From: Bacteroidota bacterium
Lineage (GTDB): Bacteria > Bacteroidota > Bacteroidia > Flavobacteriales > Weeksellaceae
Direction: 5' to 3'
DNA length: 64,000 nucleotides
Assembly (NCBI GenBank): GCA_023460855.1
Contig: JAEWOS010000010.1
Coordinates: forward strand, 1-64,000
Shown here: piece by piece, positions 52,914 through 60,920 of the stretch
Layout: each line of letters starts with the position of its first letter
Position numbering within the stretch: position 1 is the first letter of the stretch
Notes under the pieces: model-generated
The model's input: the letters and a program-made list of their open reading frames with translations, nothing else
What the model was told of the DNA's origin: nothing
The model's database searches: none
Position numbers and translations under genes: made by a program

Positions 52914-53127
52914 TTTTTTTAGGAGCACGGAGTTTCGTGTGAAGCCGTCGGTCATTACCCGTTTTCCGCTGCAATCTTTTTTGCCCTGCAGTTCCCGATA
53001 TAAAAAAGGATTTCCTCTGCAACCGGGGCTAGGATAACTTTTTTTCTTTTTTTTCACCATTCCATTTGCACACTTTTAATTACTGATTCTTAATGCCGCA
53101 AAATTAGTTTCAGCGTTGCTGCCGGCT
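52914..53127. other. Structured intergenic segment after lptD
   Basis: About 210 bases between lptD and the ridA promoter. It has a small stem (CACG / CGTG), poly-T and poly-A blocks that can pair (AATCTTTTTT with AAAAAAGGATT), and a long T-run at 53040-53055. On the minus strand an ORF reads through it into lptD, but it shows no family motif. A terminator or dispersed repeat is possible; no gene is supported. Confidence 0.4.
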
Positions 53128-53157
53128 TTGCTTTACAAACAAATAACTATATCTTTG
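53128..53157 (+). promoter_or_regulatory. ridA promoter
   Basis: TTG, 19 bases, TATCTTTG: an exact Bacteroidota consensus promoter, 26 bases before the ATG. Confidence 0.8.
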
Positions 53158-53183
53158 CGGCTCAACTATCAATAAGTAATATT

Positions 53184-53564
53184 ATGAAGAAAATCATCAA
53201 TACAGATAAGGCTCCTGCTGCAATCGGTCCTTACGCTCAGGCGAATATGGCAAACGGTGTGCTCTATATTTCAGGGCAGATTCCGGTAGATCCTGCAACA
53301 GGAAAACTGGTGGAAGGAATTGAAAAAGAAACACATCAGGTCATGAAAAATCTGGAAGCGATTCTTTCTGAAGCCGGCATGAGTTTTAAAAATGTGGTGA
53401 AAGCTTCTATTTTCCTGAAAAGCATGGACGATTTTGCTACTGTAAACGAAATTTATGCTTCTTATCTGGATGAATCTGCATATCCGGCGAGAGAAACGGT
53501 ACAGGTTTCCTGCCTGCCAAAAAATGTGGATGTTGAAATTTCGATGATTGCACATCAGGATTAA
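53184..53564 (+). CDS. ridA: RidA family enamine/imine deaminase
   Basis: RidA hydrolyses reactive 2-aminoacrylate and related imines to keto acids and ammonia, protecting PLP enzymes. The 126 residues show APAAIGPYAQANMANGVLYISGQIP, AGMSFKNVVKASIFLKSMDDF, the key Arg in YPARETVQVSCLP and the C-terminal VEISMIAH. It forms trimers in the cytosol. Its stop codon overlaps the next ATG by one base. Confidence 0.95.
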   Translation: MKKIINTDKAPAAIGPYAQANMANGVLYISGQIPVDPATGKLVEGIEKETHQVMKNLEAILSEAGMSFKNVVKASIFLKSMDDFATVNEIYASYLDESAYPARETVQVSCLPKNVDVEISMIAHQD

Positions 53565-54019
53565 TGAATTTCTTGCGGAATACTTTTGCGGTTACTGTTG
53601 GCCTGGCTGTCGCCTGGCTGATTATTACGCTGGGTATCCGCAGCAATCCGCGGTGGATTACGTTTGAAGAATTTGCGCCGTTCAAGCACTGGCGTCATTT
53701 TCTGAAAACCGTGGAACACGATAACGGATTTTTTATCTTTCTGCTCTTTTTTGCCGGTCTTGCGTCTGTTGTTGGCGGCGTTTGTACGGCTGTTATCGTA
53801 AAATACGGTAAAGTAGCTTATGCAATCCTGATCGGCTTTATCCTGCTGTTTGTTGCGGTGCTCGATGTGGTGATTAATCCGCATCATCCGACTTTTTATA
53901 AGATCTGCATTTTCATTATTTTCTTTCCGTTCTCATGGATTGGCGGGAAAGTAGTGGAAGTAATTTACGAAAGGAAAAAGCGGCGGGAACTCAAGGACAA
54001 GGTGCTCGGTAGAAATTAA
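53564..54019 (+). CDS. Small membrane protein of unknown function
   Basis: A 151-residue protein with four predicted membrane helices (about 5-25, 55-77, 83-103, 110-135) and a basic C-terminus (ERKKRRELKDKVLGR). It starts on the last base of the ridA stop codon, so it is translationally coupled to ridA, although no functional link is known. It contains the phrase VINPHHPTFYK between helices 3 and 4. I do not recognise a named family. Confidence 0.75.
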   Translation: MNFLRNTFAVTVGLAVAWLIITLGIRSNPRWITFEEFAPFKHWRHFLKTVEHDNGFFIFLLFFAGLASVVGGVCTAVIVKYGKVAYAILIGFILLFVAVLDVVINPHHPTFYKICIFIIFFPFSWIGGKVVEVIYERKKRRELKDKVLGRN

Positions 54020-54039
54020 AACAGCTCCCAACTGCGCAA

Positions 54040-54549
54040 TTAAAACAGACCCCCTGTATCCGGATTTTCGAAAAAATGATCGGTTTCCGGGTTTTCGGTT
54101 GCTGCAGCTTTCACTGCTAGCTGATCGCATAATTCATTTTCAGCATGTCCGGAATGTCCGCGAATCCAGTGAAACGTCGGTCGGAACTGCTGGTAAAGCG
54201 GATAAAATCTGCGCCACAAATCCGGATTTTTCACCTTCTGGAAATCTTTTTTTACCCATCCAAAAAGCCATTTTTTGTTGATTGCATCAGCAACATATCT
54301 GCTGTCGGTAAAAATATGGATGTCGTTGCCCTCCGATTTTAAATTTTCCAGGGCAACAATTACCGCCAGCAGTTCCATTCTGTTGTTGGTGGTCTTTCTG
54401 AACCCTTTGGAAAAAGTTTTCTGGTAGTTTTTTTCGGGAACGCGCATCAGAATTCCGTATCCGCCTCTCCCGGGATTTCCGCTGCACGCACCGTCGGTAA
54501 ATATTTCGATTCTCAATCTGTCCTGTTCAATCTGTAAATTAGAATTCAA
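54040..54549 (-). CDS. rnhA: Ribonuclease HI
   Basis: RNase HI cuts RNA in RNA-DNA hybrids. The 169-residue enzyme holds all catalytic acids: Asp in IFTDGACSGNPGRGGYG, Glu in TTNNRMELLAVIVAL, Asp in IFTDSRYVADAINK and the late Asp in ENELCDQLA; the flexible His is in RGHSGHAEN. It follows dnaB by nine bases, so the two replication genes form a unit. Confidence 0.95.
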   Translation of the reverse strand: MNSNLQIEQDRLRIEIFTDGACSGNPGRGGYGILMRVPEKNYQKTFSKGFRKTTNNRMELLAVIVALENLKSEGNDIHIFTDSRYVADAINKKWLFGWVKKDFQKVKNPDLWRRFYPLYQQFRPTFHWIRGHSGHAENELCDQLAVKAAATENPETDHFFENPDTGGLF

Positions 54550-54558
54550 AAAAAAATT

Positions 54559-56157
54559 TTAGAAAGACAGATCCTCATCTTCATCTTGGTCATTCATGGA
54601 AGAACCCGATAAGCCTGAGAATCCCTGCGGCGCATCAAGCCCGAAAGCAGCACCCGGCTGAATAGTGGTTTTTAGTTTATCGAATCCGCTTGGTTCGTCC
54701 TGCTGTCCGAAATTCGACGGTTCGTATCCGAAGCCGCTGTTAAACGGATCGAGGTCTTTAAACAGCGCAAATTTCTTGTAAAAAGACATACGCACATCCG
54801 CAGTTGCACCGTTTCTGTGTTTTGCAATGATCAGTTCAGCCTGATTGTCTGTGGCGGTTTGTGCATCTTCCGGATCGTTGTCCCAAAGCGCTATTTTATA
54901 ATATTCCGGACGGAAAATAAACGAAACGATATCGGCATCCTGCTCAATCGCTCCGGATTCCCTTAGATCAGAAAGCTGCGGCCTTTTTCCGGGTCTGCTT
55001 TCCACACTTCTGGACAACTGTGAAAGTGCGATCACCGGTACATTCAGTTCCTTGGCGATTGCTTTCAAAGATCGGGAAATGGTTGCGATTTCCTGTTCGC
55101 GGTTTCCTGCATTTTTTCCACCATTGTTAGCCGTCATTAATTGCAGATAATCCACCATGATGATTTTTACTCCGTGCTGCATCACTAATCTGCGGCATTT
55201 GGCGCGAAAATCGAAAACCGAAAGGGAAGGGGTTTCATCGATGTAAAGAGGTGCATTTTCCAGTTCCGAAACGTTATGGAACAGGCGCCCCCATTCTTCA
55301 TCGGTAAGTGTACCTTTTCGTAAATTTTCAGAGGAAATCTGCGTTTCCGAAGCGATCATTCTGGTAATCAGCTGTACAGAAGCCATTTCCAGTGAGAACA
55401 GTGCTAGCGGAATTTTATGTTCTACAGCTATATTTCGCGCCATCGAAAGCAGAAAAGCGGTTTTTCCCATTGCAGGACGCGCCGCAATGATAATTAAATC
55501 TGAATTCTGCCAACCGCCGGTTTCTTTGTCGAGATCTTTAAAGCCGGACGGAATTCCGGAAAGCCCTTCTTTGTCTTTCAGCGATTTGATGGTTTCGATC
55601 GCCTGTTTTACCAGCGAATTTGCTGTGTCGAAACCTTTTTTAATGGTTCCGTTGGTGATGTCGAAAAAGCTCTGCTCCGCTTTGTCGAGCAATTCGAAAA
55701 CATCCGTAGATTCTTTATAGGAATTGTCGATTACATTAGCAGAAATATTGATCAGGCTACGAAGAATAAATTTTTCAAGAATCACCCGAACATGATATTC
55801 AATGTGCGCGGAAGAGCTTACACCGAGCGTCTGCTCAATAATGTAATGGTCGCCGCCGGCCTGATTCAGTTTTTCTTCTTTTTTGAGTTCATTGATTACC
55901 GTTACCAGATCCACGGGATGATTATCGAAGTACATTTTTTGTATGGCAGCAAAGATAACCTGATGGCGTGGATCGTAGAAATGTTCCGGTTTCAGCAGGT
56001 CGATGGAATAGTCCAGACCTTTCTTGTCAATAAGGAAAGTACCGATTACCGTTTTCTCAAACTCTATTGCGTTAGGAGGCATTTTTCCGTCGGAAATAGA
56101 GAGTTCCCGGGCGAAATTACCGTGAATGAGAGAAGATAATGTTTCCTTTTGTACCAT
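54559..56157 (-). CDS. dnaB: Replicative DNA helicase DnaB
   Basis: DnaB is the hexameric 5'-3' helicase of the replication fork. The 532 residues have the N-terminal helical domain (MPPNAIEFEKTVIGTFLID, about 25-130), a linker, and the RecA-like C-terminal domain with Walker A AARPAMGKTAFLLSMA, Walker B IIMVDYLQLM, and LSQLSRSVESRPGKRPQLSDLRESGAIEQDAD. A Gly/Asp-rich tail ends the protein. No intein or insertion is present. A TATCTTTG element lies at 56164-56171. Confidence 0.97.
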   Translation of the reverse strand: MVQKETLSSLIHGNFARELSISDGKMPPNAIEFEKTVIGTFLIDKKGLDYSIDLLKPEHFYDPRHQVIFAAIQKMYFDNHPVDLVTVINELKKEEKLNQAGGDHYIIEQTLGVSSSAHIEYHVRVILEKFILRSLINISANVIDNSYKESTDVFELLDKAEQSFFDITNGTIKKGFDTANSLVKQAIETIKSLKDKEGLSGIPSGFKDLDKETGGWQNSDLIIIAARPAMGKTAFLLSMARNIAVEHKIPLALFSLEMASVQLITRMIASETQISSENLRKGTLTDEEWGRLFHNVSELENAPLYIDETPSLSVFDFRAKCRRLVMQHGVKIIMVDYLQLMTANNGGKNAGNREQEIATISRSLKAIAKELNVPVIALSQLSRSVESRPGKRPQLSDLRESGAIEQDADIVSFIFRPEYYKIALWDNDPEDAQTATDNQAELIIAKHRNGATADVRMSFYKKFALFKDLDPFNSGFGYEPSNFGQQDEPSGFDKLKTTIQPGAAFGLDAPQGFSGLSGSSMNDQDEDEDLSF

Positions 56158-56163
56158 TACACA

Positions 56164-56171
56164 AAGATATA
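56164..56171 (-). promoter_or_regulatory. dnaB -7 element
   Basis: TATCTTTG on the minus strand, six bases before the dnaB ATG, giving an almost leaderless transcript. Confidence 0.45.
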
Positions 56172-56240
56172 TTTTAGGGTGCAGCGACTGAAAAAATTAG
56201 CGTTAAATTTTTCCAGTATTTGCGTTTAAAAGTTGTTGAT

Positions 56241-56272
56241 AAAAAAATCATCCCCGAAGTCAGGGATGATTT
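56241..56272 (-). terminator. Terminator of the T9SS surface protein gene
   Basis: A perfect 10-bp stem (AAATCATCCC / GGGATGATTT) with an 8-base loop and a T-tract on the minus strand, beginning 22 bases past the stop. Confidence 0.88.
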
Positions 56273-56294
56273 CAATAGTTGTATCTGGCCAGAA

Positions 56295-58361
56295 TTATTT
56301 GTTCTTCACAAGTATCCAGTCATTAAATTTAACAGCCACTCCCGTTGGTTCTGTCCAGGTCATTACGTACCAGTATGTACCGGTAATCAGTTTTTTACCA
56401 CCTGCATGTCCGTCCCATCGGTAACTGTTTTCCGGATCTGCAGTGAACAGTTTGTTTCCGTAACGGTCGTATACTGAGAAAGTGAAATCCTTTTTGAATG
56501 CAAGTCCGCGGTAATCAATTTCGTCATTCATTCCGTCGCCGTTAGGGGTAATGGCATTAATGAGATTCGGTACCGTGATTTCCACTTCAATCGGTTCGCA
56601 GTTATTCGCATCTTTTACAAAGAATATATTCATTCCACGCGGTAAATTGTTGAACGTATTCGAATTTTGCCACGTAACATTATCAACCGAATACTGATAA
56701 GGTGCTTTTCCGCCTGAAACGGTGAGCGTTACAGACGCATTGGTAACTTCTGCACTCGTAATCACAGGTTTGGCAAACGCCGTTACCTTAACGGTCTGTC
56801 TCGTTACACAGTTGTTTTTGCCAAGATCTACCCAGTATTCTCCTACAGTAACTCCGCTGATACTCTGCGTTGTAGCGCCAGTACTCCAGGTATAGGAGCT
56901 GAATCCTGCTCCCGGATCCAGAACCGTAGTGCTTTCTGCACAGATTTCCTGATCAACCAGAACCTGCGAATACGTTGGCGGTGTAACCACCAGTGTAATT
57001 TTTGCAGTTCCCCAGCATCCTTCGAGTGTGGTAACACGTACAAAAACATCGCCTGACGGTGATCTGTACGTATTCGGATTGTTGATCGGGTTCGTATCGT
57101 TTATGGCGTTTTGTAACGACGGATAGTATGTTCTTATATTCGTTGGATCCGTTGTGGTAAGTGCGTTATCCAGATTAAAAATCGCTGTCGTAGGATTTTC
57201 CGGATCAAAACATTCCACCATCGTATCATCGGAAGTTACCGCTTCCGGTTTAAAAGTAAGTGTGATGGCTCCGCTGTTTGTACAGTTCTGTGGCGTGGTA
57301 ATTTTTGCATAAACAGTATTCGGAACCGTAGAAACATAGCTTGTAGGATTGGTGATTTGATTGGTTCCTCCGTTCAGGTCCGCCATCGTCGGATAAAATT
57401 GCGTGGAGGCGACAGTTCCGGCAAACATCGATGGCAGGGCATCGTTCAGGTTGAACGTTCCCTGATTCGATTTGTTGTTGTTACAGGCAGAAATACTGGT
57501 GTTATTCACAATTATATTTCCAAGTACAAATTCTATTTCACCAACTTCCCGGCAATTGTTTAGCGGATTGGTCGGACTTGCAGGATCTGTATACTTGATG
57601 CTGTAAAAATACGGGGTTCCCACAGAAACGTTAATCGGCGTGGTAATTGGTGCAGTACCTAATAACGCTTCATTAGCGGTATAATGATAGGTTACGGCGA
57701 AATTGTTGTTTCCATTGATAATTCCTGCAGAAAGCGTAGAAAAATCGAACATAGAAGGACTCACACAGATAGGAATTTCACCATTATTAGCTGGCCCCGG
57801 TTCAATAAACGGAAAAGGTTGAATTGTTGGATCGGTAAACGGAGACATCAGGATGGCGGTTCCTCCCCAGGTTAACGAAAATCCATTCGCAGTGGACAGG
57901 AAATTATCTACAACGAGATAATAAGTTTCACCGGCAACCACATTCAGCAGGCTGCTCCATTGTCCCGGTACGCCGTTCGTATTTGCACCATTCGGATTAT
58001 CTGCGCCCATACCTAAACCCGTAGGACCGTCTGCACCGGAGTAATTACACCTGATCGGCGCACCAAAACTTGCACAGTTCACATTTGGCCCATATACAGC
58101 AAAGTCGTAATCATCTGAAAATACATTCGGATCAATTGTAAATTCCAGCGTTCCTCCCACTGCAATGGTAAATGAATACCAGACCGAAAAATGCTCATCT
58201 GACAGGAGGCAGCCTCCCAAATCTTCCTGAACTGTTCCGGCATCTACCGGTGTATAGGAAATACCGGAATTTCCGCAAACCGGCAAAGCGGTAATACAGT
58301 CAGACTGCGAATAAAACAGCTGCGCAAAAATGACCGCGAATACAAGTAATAATTTTTTCAT
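56295..58361 (-). CDS. T9SS type B sorting domain surface protein
   Basis: A 688-residue exported protein: signal peptide (MKKLLLVFAVIFAQLFYSQ), an N-terminal domain (SDCITALPVCGNSGISYTP..., HFSVWYSFTIAVGGTLEFTI), several Ig-like repeats rich in Asn, Thr and Pro, and a C-terminal gliding-motility-type domain (INAITPNGDGMNDEIDYRGL, FSVYDRYGNKLFT, GTYWYVMTW, ILVKNK). That C-terminus is the T9SS type B export and anchoring signal, so the protein should reach the cell surface. Similar proteins often act as adhesins. The gene upstream, six bases away, is probably co-transcribed. Confidence 0.92.
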   Translation of the reverse strand: MKKLLLVFAVIFAQLFYSQSDCITALPVCGNSGISYTPVDAGTVQEDLGGCLLSDEHFSVWYSFTIAVGGTLEFTIDPNVFSDDYDFAVYGPNVNCASFGAPIRCNYSGADGPTGLGMGADNPNGANTNGVPGQWSSLLNVVAGETYYLVVDNFLSTANGFSLTWGGTAILMSPFTDPTIQPFPFIEPGPANNGEIPICVSPSMFDFSTLSAGIINGNNNFAVTYHYTANEALLGTAPITTPINVSVGTPYFYSIKYTDPASPTNPLNNCREVGEIEFVLGNIIVNNTSISACNNNKSNQGTFNLNDALPSMFAGTVASTQFYPTMADLNGGTNQITNPTSYVSTVPNTVYAKITTPQNCTNSGAITLTFKPEAVTSDDTMVECFDPENPTTAIFNLDNALTTTDPTNIRTYYPSLQNAINDTNPINNPNTYRSPSGDVFVRVTTLEGCWGTAKITLVVTPPTYSQVLVDQEICAESTTVLDPGAGFSSYTWSTGATTQSISGVTVGEYWVDLGKNNCVTRQTVKVTAFAKPVITSAEVTNASVTLTVSGGKAPYQYSVDNVTWQNSNTFNNLPRGMNIFFVKDANNCEPIEVEITVPNLINAITPNGDGMNDEIDYRGLAFKKDFTFSVYDRYGNKLFTADPENSYRWDGHAGGKKLITGTYWYVMTWTEPTGVAVKFNDWILVKNK

Positions 58362-58367
58362 GGTTTT

Positions 58368-59015
58368 TTATTTAGCAGTTTTATTATTCAGTTTTGATTT
58401 ATAATAATTTACGTCAGTTGTTCCCCATGTCGGATCATCGGCATTTTTGGGTTTGAAAGCTTTGATTGCAGCGCCAGCTTTTTCGAATTGAGAACTCAGA
58501 TCCTTACCTGCTTTGTGATATCCCAGTACATAATTGAGTTGTGCCCGCATCAGTTCCATTCGTGGGTTGGAATGGTCCACATACTGTTTCAGGTAGAGGT
58601 ATTTCTTGGCCTCTTTTACAAAATCTGCTGTATTACCATCAGTGTTCGCGGAAATTTTCAGGATATTCAAATAAGCTTTGAGGACAGTAACTTCAGAATT
58701 GGCAGGAATCAAGTGATCAATATTCTCAAGTCTCTGTTCTGCGCGCTGAATACTTTCAGAAGCGGCACTAATATCATTATTTCTAAGATGCAGTTGCGCC
58801 TGTCTCAGTACTGAGTATGTGGCGTAATAGGCAGGCTGCCACTGTGTAATATCTGCGGCGGGACTCTCCAGAGACCGGCTTAGATGCGAAAGTGCTTCGG
58901 CAGTTTTTGCCTTTTCGATCTCTGAACTTTTTGACTGGAAGTTGCTTTCTGAAACCTTTTGCGCACCGATAAAGATACTTGAGGTCGCAAGAAAGAACAG
59001 TAAAATTCTTTTCAT
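58368..59015 (-). CDS. Small exported protein, helical repeats
   Basis: A 215-residue protein with a signal peptide (MKRILLFFLATSSIFIGAQ) and a helix-rich body reminiscent of TPR-like folds (LSRSLESPAADITQWQPAYYA, SAASESIQRAEQRLENIDHL). No catalytic motif is seen. It lies six bases before the T9SS surface protein gene on the same strand, so it may be its periplasmic helper. Function unknown. Confidence 0.75.
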   Translation of the reverse strand: MKRILLFFLATSSIFIGAQKVSESNFQSKSSEIEKAKTAEALSHLSRSLESPAADITQWQPAYYATYSVLRQAQLHLRNNDISAASESIQRAEQRLENIDHLIPANSEVTVLKAYLNILKISANTDGNTADFVKEAKKYLYLKQYVDHSNPRMELMRAQLNYVLGYHKAGKDLSSQFEKAGAAIKAFKPKNADDPTWGTTDVNYYKSKLNNKTAK

Positions 59016-59105
59016 ATGATGGTATTAATTAATCAAAACTACAATTTTTTATCAGTGATTCCAACAAAAAAGTTAAATCATTGACGAATTATAATAATCT
59101 TGTAA

Positions 59106-60335
59106 TTAATATTCCATTTCCCGTAATTTTTTGTTGGTGGTGCCAACCACAATTCCGATCAATAAGGTAAGGCAGCCGCCAACAACTACCGATCTTACAA
59201 CCCCCAATAGTTTGGCTGCCACACCGCTTTCAAACTGGCCCAGTTCGTTGCTGCTCATCACGAACATGGAATTAACGCTGAGTACGCGTCCGCGAATATG
59301 TTCCGGAGTTTTAAGCTGAACAATCGTTCCGCGGATGACCACAGAAATTCCGTCCAGCATTCCACTCAGTACCAGAAATAAAAATGATAACCAGTACAGT
59401 TTGGACAGTCCGAAACCGATAATGCATAGTCCGAAACCAATTACCACCGCAATTAAAATTCTTCCCTGATTTTTTCTTAACGGAATAAATCCTAAGGTTA
59501 CAATCACAATCGTAGCTCCAATATCTGCCGCAGCGTTCAGTAATCCGAAACCATCCGAACCAACTTTTAAGATATCTGCTGCAAACACCGGAATCATCGC
59601 AACAGCGCCGCCAAAAAGTACCGCAAACATATCCAGAAGCAGTGCGCCGAGAATTTCTTTGGTCTTGAAAATATAATTGATACCCTCCGAAAAACTTTGC
59701 TTCAGACCTGGTTTTTGCCCGTTATTCTGTGAAGGATGCGGAGAAAGGCGCCAGAAAAACAGCGAAGCAACGACCATAATCCCTACAATAATCTGTAAAG
59801 TCTGGGTAATGCCGAACCAGTGGATGAAAAATCCGCCAAGTGCATGTCCGCTCACAGACGCTCCGAGAAAAGCTGCCTGATTGATGGTGATGGCAAAAGG
59901 AAGTCTTTCAATCCCCACGATTTTGGGGATCATGGTAGGAACAATCGGTCCCAGAAAAGCGCGGCAAATTCCTGTAAAAAAGATAATTCCGTAAATGAGC
60001 CAGGTGATTTCGCGGTTTTCGAAAAAATCGGTCCGCTGTTCATAAAAGGCGAGAAAAGCGAGAAGCCCTACCAGCAATACATAGGCATAGTTGCAGATCA
60101 GCAGCAGCTTCTTTTTCTCTGCATTGTCGATTACATGGCCTGCATAGAGCGCCGAACTCACTGCCGGAATTACTTCGGAAAGTCCGATCATTCCAATCGC
60201 CAAAGGATCTTTCGTAATATCGTAAATCCACCAGCCAAGTAAAGTTGCAAGCATCCGGAAAGAAAGTACCAGTAAAAATCTTCCGCCCATCAGATTCCTG
60301 AATTCAGTAATCTTAAGGGTTTGCAGCGGCTTCAT
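59106..60335 (-). CDS. MFS transporter
   Basis: A 409-residue permease of the major facilitator superfamily with about 12 membrane helices. The start MKPLQTLKITEFRNLMGGRF, the loop GLSEVIPAVSSALYAGHVIDNAEKKK and the C-terminal half resemble drug or siderophore exporters (EntS-like, MFS_3). The substrate is unknown. An ATG three codons earlier (60344) is also possible. A TACATTTG element lies at 60349-60356, giving a very short leader. Confidence 0.88.
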   Translation of the reverse strand: MKPLQTLKITEFRNLMGGRFLLVLSFRMLATLLGWWIYDITKDPLAIGMIGLSEVIPAVSSALYAGHVIDNAEKKKLLLICNYAYVLLVGLLAFLAFYEQRTDFFENREITWLIYGIIFFTGICRAFLGPIVPTMIPKIVGIERLPFAITINQAAFLGASVSGHALGGFFIHWFGITQTLQIIVGIMVVASLFFWRLSPHPSQNNGQKPGLKQSFSEGINYIFKTKEILGALLLDMFAVLFGGAVAMIPVFAADILKVGSDGFGLLNAAADIGATIVIVTLGFIPLRKNQGRILIAVVIGFGLCIIGFGLSKLYWLSFLFLVLSGMLDGISVVIRGTIVQLKTPEHIRGRVLSVNSMFVMSSNELGQFESGVAAKLLGVVRSVVVGGCLTLLIGIVVGTTNKKLREMEY

Positions 60336-60434
60336 CGAAATCATCCTGCAAATGTAAAATTTAATAATATTTTCACAGGATTTTTTTGCGCAAGGTAAAT
60401 TGTAGGAAACCCGGATTTTCGGACAGGATTATCA

Positions 60435-60462
60435 TAAAAAAACCGGCCTCAAAGAAGCCGGT
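60435..60462 (-). terminator. Terminator of the 121-residue lipoprotein gene
   Basis: A 6-bp stem (ACCGGC / GCCGGT) followed by a T-tract on the minus strand, about 20 bases after the stop at 60484. Confidence 0.8.
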
Positions 60463-60483
60463 AATTTTTCTTACTGAATATTC

Positions 60484-60852
60484 TTACTCGTTATCTGCAC
60501 GGGATGCACTCAGAATAATCGCAGCAACGCCTACCGCGCCGATTGCTCCTCCAATAATTGCAGTATTCGCTTTTTTATTGTCTTTTACTTCGATTACATT
60601 GGTTTTAGCCAGAGCTATTCTGCTGGAATCTTTCTTGCTGATGTAACCGATGATACTGTCGTTCTGCACGTCAGTAAAAATCATCTTCTGACCTTTCGTG
60701 CTGTTTTTTAGTTTAAAAGTATACGATCTTCCGGATAAAAGGTTGGAGTAATTATTAAGCGAAACATCGTCACCGTATTTGGTTGTTGCACACGAAGAAA
60801 GCAAAAATGCAGAAGCTAAAAAGACAGATTTAGTGGATAGAGAAATTTTCAT
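60484..60852 (-). CDS. Small lipoprotein with C-terminal membrane segment
   Basis: A 122-residue putative lipoprotein with Cys21 in FLLSSCATTKYG. The middle (SGRSYTFKLKNSTKGQKMIFTDVQNDSIIGYI) looks like a small beta domain, and a Gly/Ala-rich hydrophobic segment (TAIIGGAIGAVGVAAIIL) sits near the C-terminus. The ATG at 60852 gives a typical signal. Function unknown. Confidence 0.78.
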   Translation of the reverse strand: MKISLSTKSVFLASAFLLSSCATTKYGDDVSLNNYSNLLSGRSYTFKLKNSTKGQKMIFTDVQNDSIIGYISKKDSSRIALAKTNVIEVKDNKKANTAIIGGAIGAVGVAAIILSASRADNE

Positions 60853-60920
60853 ATCAGATTTTTTGTTGCTCAAATTTAAAAATTTTTTTCAATTGCGCTG
60901 CTAATGCGCGTGTTCGGCAC

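Noticed and set aside
52758..53060. 100-residue minus-strand ORF across the lptD 3' end
   Set aside because: It overlaps lptD, has no signal or family motif and begins in a poly-T/poly-A tract.
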